This document shows, piece by piece, positions 23,064 to 34,023 of a stretch of 64,000 bases of DNA (positions within the stretch are counted from its first letter, which is position 1; each line of letters starts with the position of its first letter). Source of the DNA: Monilinia fructicola (taxonomy: Eukaryota; Ascomycota; Leotiomycetes; Helotiales; Sclerotiniaceae); NCBI GenBank assembly GCA_008692225.1, contig VICG01000011.1:868001-932000 (forward strand). The letters run 5' to 3'. Below the pieces are notes generated by a model, which did not search any database, had not been told where the DNA came from, and saw nothing but the letters and a program-made list of their open reading frames with translations. The position numbers and the translations under genes were made by a program.

Positions 23064-25385
23064 TTATCTTTCATAACCGACAGGAGGAGCTGGTAAGCCC
23101 GTAGCGTATGGATTTCCATCATAGTAACGAGGACCTGAACTGTAACGGCGATCGTCATATCGGTCATCGTAGCGATCATCATAAGGAGAAATAAGTTTCG
23201 CGAGAATCATCTCTTTGTCTTCTTCCTCCATTCTCCATTCGTTTCTTTTGTCTTTCAAGACGTTTCTTATGACGTTCGTCCTTGTGCTCTCGGAATTCTT
23301 TACATTCGTGTCGTATCTCATTTGCTTCCTTAATTTCGGAAATGGCTCCCTTGATTCCCAATGCTGCAATACCAATAGATGCTGCATCTTGTAATGCCGC
23401 CTTTGCTCTAAGCTTCCTCGCCTCCTCTGGGGTCATCTCTCCTTCCTGGACGGCTTTGTGTCGCGCATCACGTTTCTCCATACTTGCGTAGACATTGTGG
23501 GCCGCATGAATCGTGGCAACAGTTGCCAAACCAGCTGTAATAAGTTGCTTACCTTTCATCTTCTTGACCCTTCTCTCATCCTCCGACGAAGAGATCAACG
23601 AATCGTCACTATCATATCCATTCTTTCCTTCAGCGACCTTCTTGTTTCTCTGCCCATCCCTTGCTCGACCACCGCGACCGTCTACACTTCCACGAGAATC
23701 GGCATAACGTGGATTGCCGTATACATCTCCTCTTTGACCTTTAGAGCGTCGGGGGTGATCATCATAAGAATCGTAGTCATCGTAGTTATCACGATTGCGA
23801 CTGCGGCTACGATCACGGCTACGACTGATTTCATTTGCAGCGGCGCCAGCTCCAGCTCCAATACCAAGAGCAGCCAAACCCTTTCTTGCCATTGAGCTGA
23901 CACTCTTGCTTCTGCTGCGCTTGCTACGATCTGCCGATGGACTGCGGCTGTAACTATCTCTGCGTCCGCGAGATTGAGAGCGAGCTCTGGAGCGGGATCG
24001 GGAACGATCGAGCAGCTTCTTGCCAGCAATTGCTCCAAGACCAGCGGTTGCAAGAGCAGCGAGACCAGTTCCTCCACCTCCACCTCCGCCTCGGGATGAG
24101 GAGCGTGCTCGAGATCTGGATCGAGAACGTCCAGTGACAGGATCTTCTTCGACCTCCTTTCGCGATCCGTTAATGGCACGATTGCCGACGAGACCTCCAA
24201 CTACTGCCTCGAGGATGTGGCGCTTGCTCTTCTTGTCAGCATCTCTATCAATCGCAGCATCAATACTACCAGCTCCGATAGCTGCGGTAAGGATACGTTT
24301 ACCCTTCTCTCCACCCCAGGCTCCCGGCTCGTTTCGAACTCGGAAGGCTTCTGCAGCGCGCCGGCTAAGAGGGCTGCCTTGGCGGCTTGTTGGTATTTGG
24401 CGGTTCCTTCTGGTGCTCTTGACTTCGATCTGCCTCTCTTCGAGCTGGATTCCTCATAATAGCTATCTCCGCTGCCTCTGCGGCCGCGATGATGATGCTC
24501 CTCTCTGTGATGTTCCACACCCTTCGCAGCAGCTCCCAATCCTGCGAGAGCCATAGCACCCCTCAACAATGGACTTGCGGCGACCCTTCTTCTTTTCGGG
24601 TTTAATGTCTTCTTCATCCGAGTAGTAGGATTCTTGAACTTCACCATTTCGACCTCTGTGCGCCGCATATTTCTTGACTTTCTTCTCTTTGTTTCCATGT
24701 TTTTCGTAGAGTTCCGTTCCTTCGTATGCTGCAAAAGCTCCAGCGGCTCCAACCATAGCAGAAGCCAATGGGTTTCGCTCGACTGGTCTACCCTCGGCAG
24801 ATCTTCGATCCCACAATTCCTTTGCACCAACAGCTAAAGCAGCTCCCCCTACGGCAGCAGCAATCTTTTTCGTTGCGTGAAAGCGATCGTTTGTGTTCGA
24901 TTTTTTGTATCTTCGTAATAATCGCTTCGTCGATCGATTTCTTGAAAAGAGCGTCGTGGATCACCTCTGCTATCATCGAGGTATTCTCCGTATCGACCGT
25001 CACGCCCGACGGATCTAGAGCGACGGGCGGGCGGGCCGTACCTAGCTTCTCGAACGGTTGTCCGTTGATCGACATAGGCACTACCCGCTGGTGGTGGAAA
25101 ATCTCTTCTCACTTCTTCGATTGATAAATCGCTATCTTCACGACGAGGTTGACGCACAAGTTCTCGTGTTTGCGTCGTTTCTCTTTCTCTTTCTCTGATG
25201 GGAGCGTCGGGAGCATAAGCCACAGAAGACTTGGCGGGAGCAGCTGAGCGAACATAAGTTTCTTGAGTTTCAACATAGCGTGCTTCATCCGTATATCTTG
25301 GTTCGCGATCATCTTTTCGATGACGATGTGATCGATGTCGACGGGGTTCGTCGACCGTCTCATACTCATAATCGTACGTCGTCAT
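23064..25385 (-). CDS. Arg/Ser-rich glycine-zipper protein, DUF3824-like, several frame breaks
   Basis: A fungal-specific protein of unknown function. The start ATG 25385 gives MTTYDYEYETVDEPRRHRSH, then a charged Arg-rich stretch. Short Ala/Gly-rich hydrophobic segments alternate with RS-rich linkers: IAAAVGGAALAVGAKELWDR, SAMVGAAGAFAAYEGTELY, AMALAGLGAAAKGVEHH, LEAVVGGLVGNRAING, TGLAALATAGLGAIAGKKLL and KGLAALGIGAGAGAAANE. The C-terminal half has a Lys/Glu-rich helix (EEARKLRAKAALQDAASIGI) and a tail of YDDR repeats ending PPVGYER. The Gly/Ala segments look like glycine zippers, which could insert into a membrane or self-associate; this is inference. The frame changes near 24890-24905, 24575, 24345 and 23185, each at a homopolymer or GC dinucleotide run. 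No intron was identified. The alternating layout recalls DUF3824 proteins, but that link is from memory of the pattern. Confidence 0.65.
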
Positions 25386-25966
25386 GATTGTTGATGGCGG
25401 GGTTTTCAATTTGCGACGGTAAAAAGTTTTGCTGGCTGGCTGACCACTTTTGAGAGATTTGAGATGAATCCCAAGAGGACTAATAAATTAATTAGGCTTG
25501 TTTGATTTTGATTTGGGTTTTGAAATTGTTATTCGGACGTCTTTGTCTTAATCTTGAATGCGTAATGGACGATGTAAATAATTGTTTGGTGTATTGTTGT
25601 TGTAGTTGCAGGTGTTGTTTGTAAAGATGGTTTGATGGAATGAATCGAATCGAGTCACCACAGTCATACAGTCACACCCCAAAGGTTATGTCGTAATATG
25701 ACGAGTGAGGGGAAACGAAGTGGAAAGTGAATGTCGGTGAGATGGATCTTATTGAATTTATTACAGGGCCAAGTTGGTAAGTAAAAGGCGAAAAAGCGAC
25801 AACCTGTATGTACGAAAGACTTGGAAGAAGCGGCTGGAGATTCTAATAGCAAATGATATCCTTGAATGAGCTGAGAATCGAAGGGAAAAGAAATGAACCT
25901 GCTTTTTTTTCTTCGAGGGCGGTTCTATCGGATATGCAAGGAGGTAAGTAGGTAAGTAGGTAGGTT

Positions 25967-26001
25967 TGTATGTATGTATGTATGTATGTATGTATGTATG
26001 T
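25967..26001. repeat. (TATG)n tetranucleotide microsatellite
   Basis: Eight to nine copies of TATG, preceded by GTAGG/GTAAG repeats and followed by two copies of TACTCCGTATG. Non-coding and likely length-variable. Confidence 0.9.
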
Positions 26002-27189
26002 ACTCCGTATGTACTCCGTATGTACTGGGTATGTCCTCCTCATGAACCGTACCAAGGTAATATATGTATGATTGATTATGTAATATGTACAGTACTCTCT
26101 AATAAATGATCAGTTATCCACAGTTTTGAGTGTTTTGAGAATATATCACAGTAGAGGAGTACGAAGGAGGGAGGACCTTGGTATCTTCCACTACTCGAGT
26201 ATACACTGTACAGTACTGTATGAATTGCAGCCATCGGAAAATCACTCCACTATTTAATTTTCCTGCTCTTCTAGAATCTCCAGCCATACAGTATTAAAGA
26301 TATTCATGGATCCATGTTATATACTGCAAGTCTATAAGATTGAGGGAACCCAATACCGCACAGTACATCCCATCCCATCCCTTTCATCCCAATCCTCTAC
26401 AGTGCCTAGGTAATCACACTTATAATCATTCAAGTCAATTTTGGATAATTAAAAGTCTGTTTCGAGGATATACTCATCAACTACCTAGCATCTACCTAGT
26501 ATCTCGCCCCCAGGTACCCAATGACCTAACATTTACTGTATTGCCGTCCCTCCACTACGGGCCTGACAAGAACGTGCTTATCTTTCCTATCATTGGCGGG
26601 GTCCTTTCAAACGTCATTGGGTATCTTCAGGCTGCTCAATGTTGCCCAATCATTTAGCGAGAGGATTCATTTCTCTTACGGCTTCCGAGACAATGCCATG
26701 CATGATATTACTCGACGAGCTAGCGATGTGAATGAGCTGATGACCACTGATAAAGCGTGAGCTTCGAGTAGGGACCTGGTAGACTATGTTTGGTTGCAGT
26801 ACAGTACGGTACAAACTGTACAGTCAGAGGAGACCTCGGGAGTACTTTGTACTCTGTATGAAGTCAAACATTCCATCGGGTGTATTTCAAAGGTCTCAAC
26901 TGCGCCCCGTCACCCGTGGGATGGTGATGGAATAGAGGGATAAGATTGAGGGGCTGGGTTGATCTGGCTGTGCTGGTTGGTCTAGGTGGAAACTTGTACC
27001 ACGAGAACAAATCATGATGAATCAATCGGGTCAATCAATCTTCTACTGTAATCATCTTTTCCCAACAAAATAAACCATCTGTCAAGGCCCCGGGATTCAT
27101 TATTCCTTCTCATATCCAAGTACCGAGCAAGAAATAATAAGACGAAAAGGTGCCTTCTTTAACTATCCATGGATAGATACTGTAGTTTA

Positions 27190-27243
27190 CCTAAATATAC
27201 CTAATATACCTAATATACCTAATATACCTAATATACCTACCTA
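27190..27243. repeat. 9-bp tandem repeat (CTAATATAC)n
   Basis: About five near-perfect copies of the 9-mer CTAATATAC, starting with a variant copy CTAAATATAC and ending in CTACCTAATAAT. Non-coding. Confidence 0.88.
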
Positions 27244-29157
27244 ATAATCTACTTATCATAATAATAAATTTACAGAATCCCATAAGTCTCCAGGGCTGTC
27301 TCTGTCATCTCCCGGGATATCCTTCATTGTGGCGATGAGCTGTTCGATGAACTTTTTTCCCATTTCAAACTTTTCGATAAGATGATGTCATTCATGGTTT
27401 GTTCGTAACTCCACATCCATCTTGTACGGTTACTGCACCCACCACCCAGTGCACCGCAACCTACTCTGTACACTGACACACGGTACAATACTCAGTACTG
27501 ACTGATTGATGCTCGGAGATCCCTTGTGGGGTTTTGCCTGACTTTGGGTACGAGGTACAGTACGAAAAAAGTATGTTCCATTATTAGGTATCCGTCTCAT
27601 CATTACTATTACAATACAGTCCTGTCATCCGTCTGGCCTGCTTCTCTGTGGGAATTTGGCTAGAGTGGTCCTTGAGGTCCTGACGAGGTCCTTCAGGTAA
27701 GGCCCGAATCATAAGACCAAATCACGTTGATGACACCCTTGGAATTTACTACAGCCCTGACGACCTAGTATGGACAGTTATACAGCACAGTCAAACGAGT
27801 AAGTCAAGCGCCCGGGTGATGATGCTTGCAGGTGTTCTTTTGCACTCTCGAATCGTCCGCTTGCTTTATTTTCTTCTGTTCGTGATACCCCGCAGGTGGC
27901 TGTGGCTGTGTCGTGTGGCATTAGACTGGGGCTTAGATTAGTAACCTGACTCCGGAGTCCGTACAGTACAGTAGAACTAGTTCATTTTATCACCAATGAA
28001 AGGTCCTCGTTTAATTGTCAAGGGTGGGGTGCACCGGTGGTGCCGTAATTCAGTCATTGAAAATGTCACTCACGACACACAGCCCTCAAAAGCAACCCCG
28101 ATGTCTTGATTCTATATACCATAGACTTTATACTACATACTACATGCGGCACAATACACCGTAATCGACTCGCTGGCCCTCCAGATCCTTTGATTATCGA
28201 TATGTTGTAGGTTCTGAAGAGACCAAGTTATGTCGAGTTTTGGCAAGAGATGAGAAATTCTCACTAGACGACGCAAATGAACATATGCCAAAAACCGTAC
28301 ATTTGAACTTCATCTGCTGATACTCTTTGCATTTTGTAACAACTACAAATCGTTCTGTCGAAGATAGGATATAACAGTGTTACGCACAGTACATGTATTT
28401 GTGTATGCCTATTCAGAAGATTGCTGAGTCTGTTTCGAACCTGAAGTAGGTCCTAACGATCACGTGGCTACGAGAAGACCCTTGAATGATGGACCTTACC
28501 CCAACCGGTCATTCAGGAGAAGCCCTGGAGGGGTCTAACCGACTCTTCACGTCATTCTAGTCAATACGATCAGACCATTTCCACGTATGGCCGTAAGAGA
28601 ATGAAGTATTAAACAACTTTCAAAGGGTTCAGTCTCGATAAACAGAGCTTCACGATATAATATAAAAGTCACTCGTCTGCATGATCGAATAAGTATGTTC
28701 GAACAAGTGTATTCCTACCATAGGCTTGGCACGAGCGTGGCATGTAGAAGGGAACCACTGATCAATATCAAGCATCAGGCAATATAATACGATATGTAGA
28801 TGAATCTCGAGTGAAAAGTCGAAAATGTATCGTTGTTTTCTCCTTTAAAGTTGAAAGGGGCCTGATATATACCGGGATCTAGATCATTTTCATCTCACAA
28901 ACAATTTTAGCTATTCAAAACTGCCAGTGCATTTGTATACGTTAATCAGATCACCCTGCTACTATGAATAGGTTCCACGGCATAAGTATCACAACCCCAT
29001 CCATACAACTAACGAGAACCACCAAAGTCTCTCTTTTCCCTCTCTCATACCCACAATACACAACCATCTATCTCATCTCATGATTCTCGTCCGCGACTCT
29101 CCCGTCATATGCCGATAATCAAACTCAAAAAGTCTTGCTGCATATCCGAGGGCTCTT

Positions 29158-29427
29158 TCAATTATGACAATGATGCAAATTCTCAATTTTAAGAACGGAA
29201 TCAGGATTCTGCGCGCGTTTGGCAAATCTCAAATACAAAGTTTCACATTCTCCGAAGAGATTTGGAGTACACCATCTTGTTGGCTTTTGGTCTTTGTTTA
29301 CATCAAATGATTTGAGGAGATGCTGAGTCGATTTTGGATTTTGGATCTTGGGAATGGTAGGAGGCCGAGAGACCTTGCCGCCACGGTTGAAAGTGATTGA
29401 GTGAGTGCAGCGAAAGGTTGGGTGCAT
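29158..29427 (-). CDS. Possible small hypothetical protein, 89 aa
   Basis: An ATG-initiated frame of 89 codons reading MHPTFRCTHSITF... to ...KIENLHHCHN. It is basic, with no signal peptide or membrane segment. No family is recognised. It lies alone in a long spacer just left of the ~270-bp tandem repeat. It may be a chance frame. Confidence 0.2.
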   Translation of the reverse strand: MHPTFRCTHSITFNRGGKVSRPPTIPKIQNPKSTQHLLKSFDVNKDQKPTRWCTPNLFGECETLYLRFAKRAQNPDSVLKIENLHHCHN

Positions 29428-29970
29428 GTCTGGTTTTTCTCAATGTTTTGCGCTCGACCATCTATTGGTCAGCTTTGTGAAGGGGTGACGATGAGTAGTG
29501 ATGAATGGATGGTGAGGCGTGACGTCTGTTAATTGCATATCTGAGAATCTCATCGTTTTGCAATCATCCTGTTGGTCAGTTTCTCTGTTTTTAAGGTGTG
29601 TAGTTTACGTGAAGCCTACAACGTGAAATGAGGCATGGGAGTATCCACGTATATCCCATGACTTGGAGCCTCATCTGATTTATGGAAATGCAGGTGGATA
29701 TATCGCCACGCTGCCGTAGCTCCGGCGTTCATTCTTATATTCACTCCCGCTACACCATGGACGGGCTGGCTCCAGACTTCTCATCCCATCTTACCTCCTG
29801 CCGCCCTATCCCATCATCCATCTTCCTCCGTTATGTTGCACGTCTGGTTTCTCAACATTCCCCACACTTGCCCACCAATTGGCCAAACTCCCCCCAGGAC
29901 CTCTGCGCCCTATCGCCCTAGTCCTCAGCCCTACCCGCACTCTTCCCACAGGTGGCGCCTACCTCCCACC

Positions 29971-30705
29971 CCCTTAAACTTATCAGATCCTCCCCCCACT
30001 CCCAACCGCCCAATAGGCTTCCGATCGCAAAGCTCAGGCCCGTTTGCGCTCTCGTTTTCTCCGTTTGCGCGCTCTTCCAGAGCCAACCATTTCCAGCTGG
30101 ACCAGGGTCTGTTTCAAGCAGTTTTTCAGACGTGCAACAAAAGATCTGGGGGGCTTTTGGCGGGCTGAGATTGGTCCAGGGCGGCGGGAGTCGCTTCTAT
30201 GTAAACACGGGTAGCTCCGCACTAGCAGCCCTATGGATTTCCCCTTAAACTTATCTGATCCCCCCACATCTCTCAACTACCCAATAGAATCCCAATCGCA
30301 TAGGGGCCTGAGCTTTGCGCTCTCATTCTTGATCGTTTGCGCTCTTCCAGAGCCAACCATTTCTAGCTGGACCAGGGTCAGTTTCAAGCAGTTTTACAGA
30401 TATGCAACAAAAAGATTTGGAGGGTTTTGGGGGGTTGGTATTGGTTGAGGAAGGCGGGGTAGCTTCCGTAGAGGCACGATTCACTCCCGCACTAGCAGCC
30501 CTACCAGTCCCCCCTTAAACTCACCAGCTCCCCCTTCATTGCCCCACCTCTCTCAATCACCCAGTAAGATGGCGATCGCATAGGGGCCTGAGCTTTGCAC
30601 TCTCATTCTTGATCGTTTTGCGCTCCTCCAGAGCCAACCATTTCTAGCTGGACCAGGGTCAGTTTCAAGCAGTTTTTCAGACATGCAACAAAAAGATCTT
30701 GGAAA
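29971..30705. repeat. Three degenerate tandem copies of a ~270-bp unit
   Basis: Direct repeats start at 29971, 30242 and 30512, each opening CCCTTAAACT(T/C)A. Within each copy are CAATAG/CAGTAAG with GCGATCGCA/CCGATCGCA-like text, then GGGCCTGAGCTTTGC-like text, then the core CCAGAGCCAACCATTT and GCTGGACCAGGGTC, then TTTCAAGCAGTTTT and GCAACAAAA. Copies 2 and 3 are closer to each other than to copy 1. Copy 3 loses similarity after about 30705. The period is 270-271 bp. No shared open frame or transposon end was seen. Confidence 0.88.
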
Positions 30706-32475
30706 GCAGTGGGGGACGGAGATTGGAAGATTGAGGGTGGGGATCTACGGGTAGGGCTGCAGGTGCGGCACGAGGGTATATTCACCATTCGCGCCATGTG
30801 GTGAGGTCGGATGAACTTTGCTTTCTCCACCGTGGTTGTTCTCCTCCTCCTCATCCATCCTTTTGGTTTTGTTGCATATCTACAGGTTGGAATAACTTCA
30901 ATCTTGACAGCAGAAGGGGGAATCAAAATTTGGTTATCCTGATTATGGTGTGGGAGACAGCCTTGATATAGTAAGGTATCATTCAATGCAAAATTTTAGA
31001 GTATACCGTCGCTGGCGCCTCTATCATTTCACATTCCCATCTCATCTTTTCCTCCAACATCTCACTCACCCCGCTTCTCACCTTTGCCATTTGCTATCAA
31101 GACAAACAGAAGAAGTTAGCTTGCATACCTAGATTCTTAGATCTAGCAATACCCGACGAACCTCAGCTTTTACACCACAAGGGAAGATCCAACCTCGAAT
31201 CTCACGCAAGATTATTGTGACCACGCAGCCTCTCCTTAATCATATATCGACCATGGAACACAAAGAGATAGTTGACGCAATCGCATATCCTCCTCGTCTC
31301 TCACCCTGACTATCCAACAGGTCAATTCGTCACTACAACCCGAACAGGGCGGCAGAAAAGTTTATTGCACCCCCCCCCCCATCCGTGCGCTAGGAAGTTT
31401 CTCAAACACCATGCATCCAACTCTAAGATGTCGGAAATGATCCGGCAAAGAAATATCCATCGCGCAAGAGATACCCGACAAAGACCCTGTCGTCCCAACA
31501 GCAAATCAACAACCTCACTTCATACCCGCATCTCATCTCCTCTCTCCAAACTCTTCCCGCACATCGCCCCCCCCTTCCCATACCGCTCTCGATCCTCAAA
31601 ATCATATCCCAGCCCCGCGTCCAGGTCTCGAGCGTCGCTCGAGTGCACAGAAAGTGAAAGGGTGGGGATACACGTTCTGCCAGTATCTCGGAGGGATTCT
31701 GGCGTGGGAGGTGTTGTTGTTTGGTCAAGATGAACATGAGATGAATATCGTGGTTTGGTGTCATGGTGGTCTTGAGGGAGGGTAGCGGGTGGGTTTTGTG
31801 AGGTGAAGTGGAGGTATTGTGTTATTGTATAGTGCGGTTTTTAGGAGATTGCAGGGTGGGTGGAGGAGGGGCTTGCAATTGAGACTTCGTTTTTGATACT
31901 GTGGAAGGATGTAAGACTCCAAGGCCAATCATGTGTTTCTTGTTGGAAGTGGGATTGCAGTTTCGATGACTTCTATGGAGATTCAAGATCTGGAGCTGGG
32001 AAAATGATAAACATCGTTCGTGATGAATACTTCGAGGCGATCAAGAATCATAAGGGGATGATGATATTATTCCAAGTCGTTGATCCATTATAGAAAACTC
32101 GCTGGGGGAATTGGGAGGCCCATTAAGCAAGAGAGCTCAACAGGTTGAGCTTGTCGTCAGATGAAGCACTACTGCAGTTCCAGTGTCAAAATGGCAGCCT
32201 CGAGGATGCTAGGTCCTTCGATTTTACGAATCGTGAGATAAGTAGCTAAGCTTCATTCGGTGATATCTGTGAGCTCAACTGTTATATTTGGAATACTCCG
32301 ATCACCTCGATGATCGAAGGCCAGAGCATGAAATCTAAATGCAGCTTTTGACGTGTGCATTATCTCCAGAATAAACCAATTTTAGTACCTCGAGGTCTCC
32401 CAAGCGACCCAAAACCCCTGTTAATCATAGGATGAACATCCTCGTTGCCCCCCAAGCAGTTCTCAAGCCCACTTC
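30706..32475. other. Spacer without recognised gene
   Basis: About 1.8 kb. A C11 run is at 31370-31380. Reading frames at 31272-31733 and 31860-32093 on the + strand (the latter with a Cys/Trp-rich patch CVSCWKWDC) match no family, and the frame does not connect between them. A broken gene on the + strand is possible. Confidence 0.3.
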
Positions 32476-33089
32476 TTACTCAACCCAAACTTCCTTCTCC
32501 TTATGCCACCCCTCAAGACTAAACTCCCCATACCCTTCGTAAACCTTCTTCTTCCCCTCCGGCCACCTAACGTACTCAGGCTTACTGTCACCCTTCACAC
32601 AAACCATTTCTTCCGCAACCGGTAATTCTGTATCAATAGCACTAGCGAAAGGATGAATTAACTCCGGCCACGTTTTGTCCCACAGCCAGAGCATCGACGC
32701 ACATTCGCTACAAAAGTTGCGTTCGGAAGTGCATTTCTTGGCGGTGGGTTTTCCGCGATCAGAGGTCGCGGTGTATTTTCTGGGGACGTTGGTCAACTTT
32801 CCGAAAGATCGATGGAGAGGGGAGATGATGCAAAGGAGGAGGGAGAAAGTACTTGATATATTCTTTGCCTTTGGTTATCTGTAGGGTGGAGGCGATGCCG
32901 CCTAGATTGACACACCCACCATACCCCCCGCATTTGCGACAGATGGAGCATGCGCAGATTTGGTAGGGAACTGGAGTGTGAGACTCTAGAGAGAACTCTA
33001 CGAGGCCGCATTGGCAACTTCCTTCTAGTTTCCTGATTGCTGTTAGATGGAGGGGTCTAGACGTTTTGAGAGGAAGCTTACATGGGCAT
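32476..33089 (-). CDS. GFA / CENP-V domain protein (zinc-binding, glutathione-dependent formaldehyde-activating family)
   Basis: A small zinc-binding enzyme-like protein of the Gfa family; fungal members have no agreed substrate. Three exons: 33082-33089, 32853-33032 and 32476-32779. The first exon encodes only ATGCCCAT; splicing gives MPMKLEGSCQCGLVEFSLES, which places the CxCG zinc motif at the usual position. A second pair of Cys follows (CACSICRKCGG), and a third set lies in the last exon (ERNFCSECASMLWLWD). The C-terminus ends KEKEVWVE. Intron phases agree (49 and 73 nt). The reading frame is intact. It starts 291 bp from COX19 on the other strand, so the two may share a promoter region. 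Confidence 0.85.
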
Positions 33090-33380
33090 TTTACGTAGTC
33101 TGTTGTATGGTGGAATAGGTAGGTACCTACGGAAATCAAAATACAGCAGGGTAAGGTGAAATCAGAGGGGTAAACCACTTATGAGATTCTTTATTTCAAA
33201 TCAAACGCCTCACCTCCAATTGACATCGTTCCACCCCTCTTTACAGCTCACAGCGCTTACGTCATAAATCCGGGGTACTTCTACACTTCTTCGGATTATC
33301 AAAAATTCCGCTCCGACAAGAGTTCATCCAAACTATCGAGAATATCAGATCATTCTTAAAGTAGATAGAAATCAACAGCC
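33090..33380. promoter_or_regulatory. Bidirectional promoter region, GFA gene / COX19
   Basis: This 291-bp interval separates two divergent start codons (33089 on -, 33381 on +). It must contain both promoters. No defined operator was identified. The call rests on gene layout. Confidence 0.5.
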
Positions 33381-34023
33381 ATGAGTACATTTGGAAGCCC
33401 AGGTGGGCGTATGGTCAATAATAAGCCGTCGCCGTAAGTTCTCTTTGTTCTGGTACATCTCTGGGAACGTCGTGGGCGAAGAAGACTAATTTCGGATTGG
33501 AAATGTAGACCAGAAAGAGGAAGTTTTCCGTTGGATCATGATGGTATGATTGCCTTTCCTTCCGAGGATGCCATTTTCCGAGCGCGCGAATCGGAATCGG
33601 AATTGGATGGTGAAAGGGCATGAGCATATTGAGGAACATCAGAAGGATAGCTAATGCGACAATGGCACAGGCGAATGCAAATCGGTAATGCAAAATTATC
33701 TTAATTGCATGAAGAAGGTTCGAGGCATGAACGATCCAGAATGTAGAGGTTTGGCAAAATCATATCTGTCATGCCGGATGGATAGGTAGGCTTCTGGGTT
33801 CCATATGTAATCTGAGTGGGAAATCGAGTTCGGGGTTGGGATTAGGTCCTGTGAGGTTGACGACTAACGAATGTTGTGCTGCAGGAATTTAATGGCGAAG
33901 GACGAATTCAAGAACCTGGGGTTTCCGGATGAGGAATCGGAGCTAAATGGGGTAGGCAAGAAGGGTGATGGGAGAGAGGGGGGTGGGGATGCAAAGGAGC
34001 AAAAAAACGAGTTGAGGTGGTGA
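33381..34023 (+). CDS. COX19: Cytochrome c oxidase assembly protein COX19, twin CX9C
   Basis: COX19 is a small soluble protein of the mitochondrial intermembrane space needed to assemble cytochrome c oxidase, probably in copper handling. Exons: 33381-33433, 33509-33543, 33671-33785 and 33885-34023. The spliced protein opens [20 protein letters not shown], then [13 protein letters not shown]. Two CX9C motifs follow: [11 protein letters not shown] and [11 protein letters not shown], the MIA40 import signature. The next block is [17 protein letters not shown]. The tail is Gly/Lys-rich and ends NELRW. All three intron phases agree and the frame is intact. The first Cys motif and the second lie in the same exon. 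It is divergent from the GFA gene. Confidence 0.93.

Larger units (their letters stand above)
25386..29157. other. Long spacer with microsatellites
   Basis: About 3.8 kb with no recognised gene. It contains the tetranucleotide and 9-bp repeats listed separately and many GTACAGTAC / CTAGGTA words. The first 400 bp upstream of 25385 are likely the promoter of the Arg/Ser-rich gene. The rest shows no coding signal to me. Confidence 0.4.
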
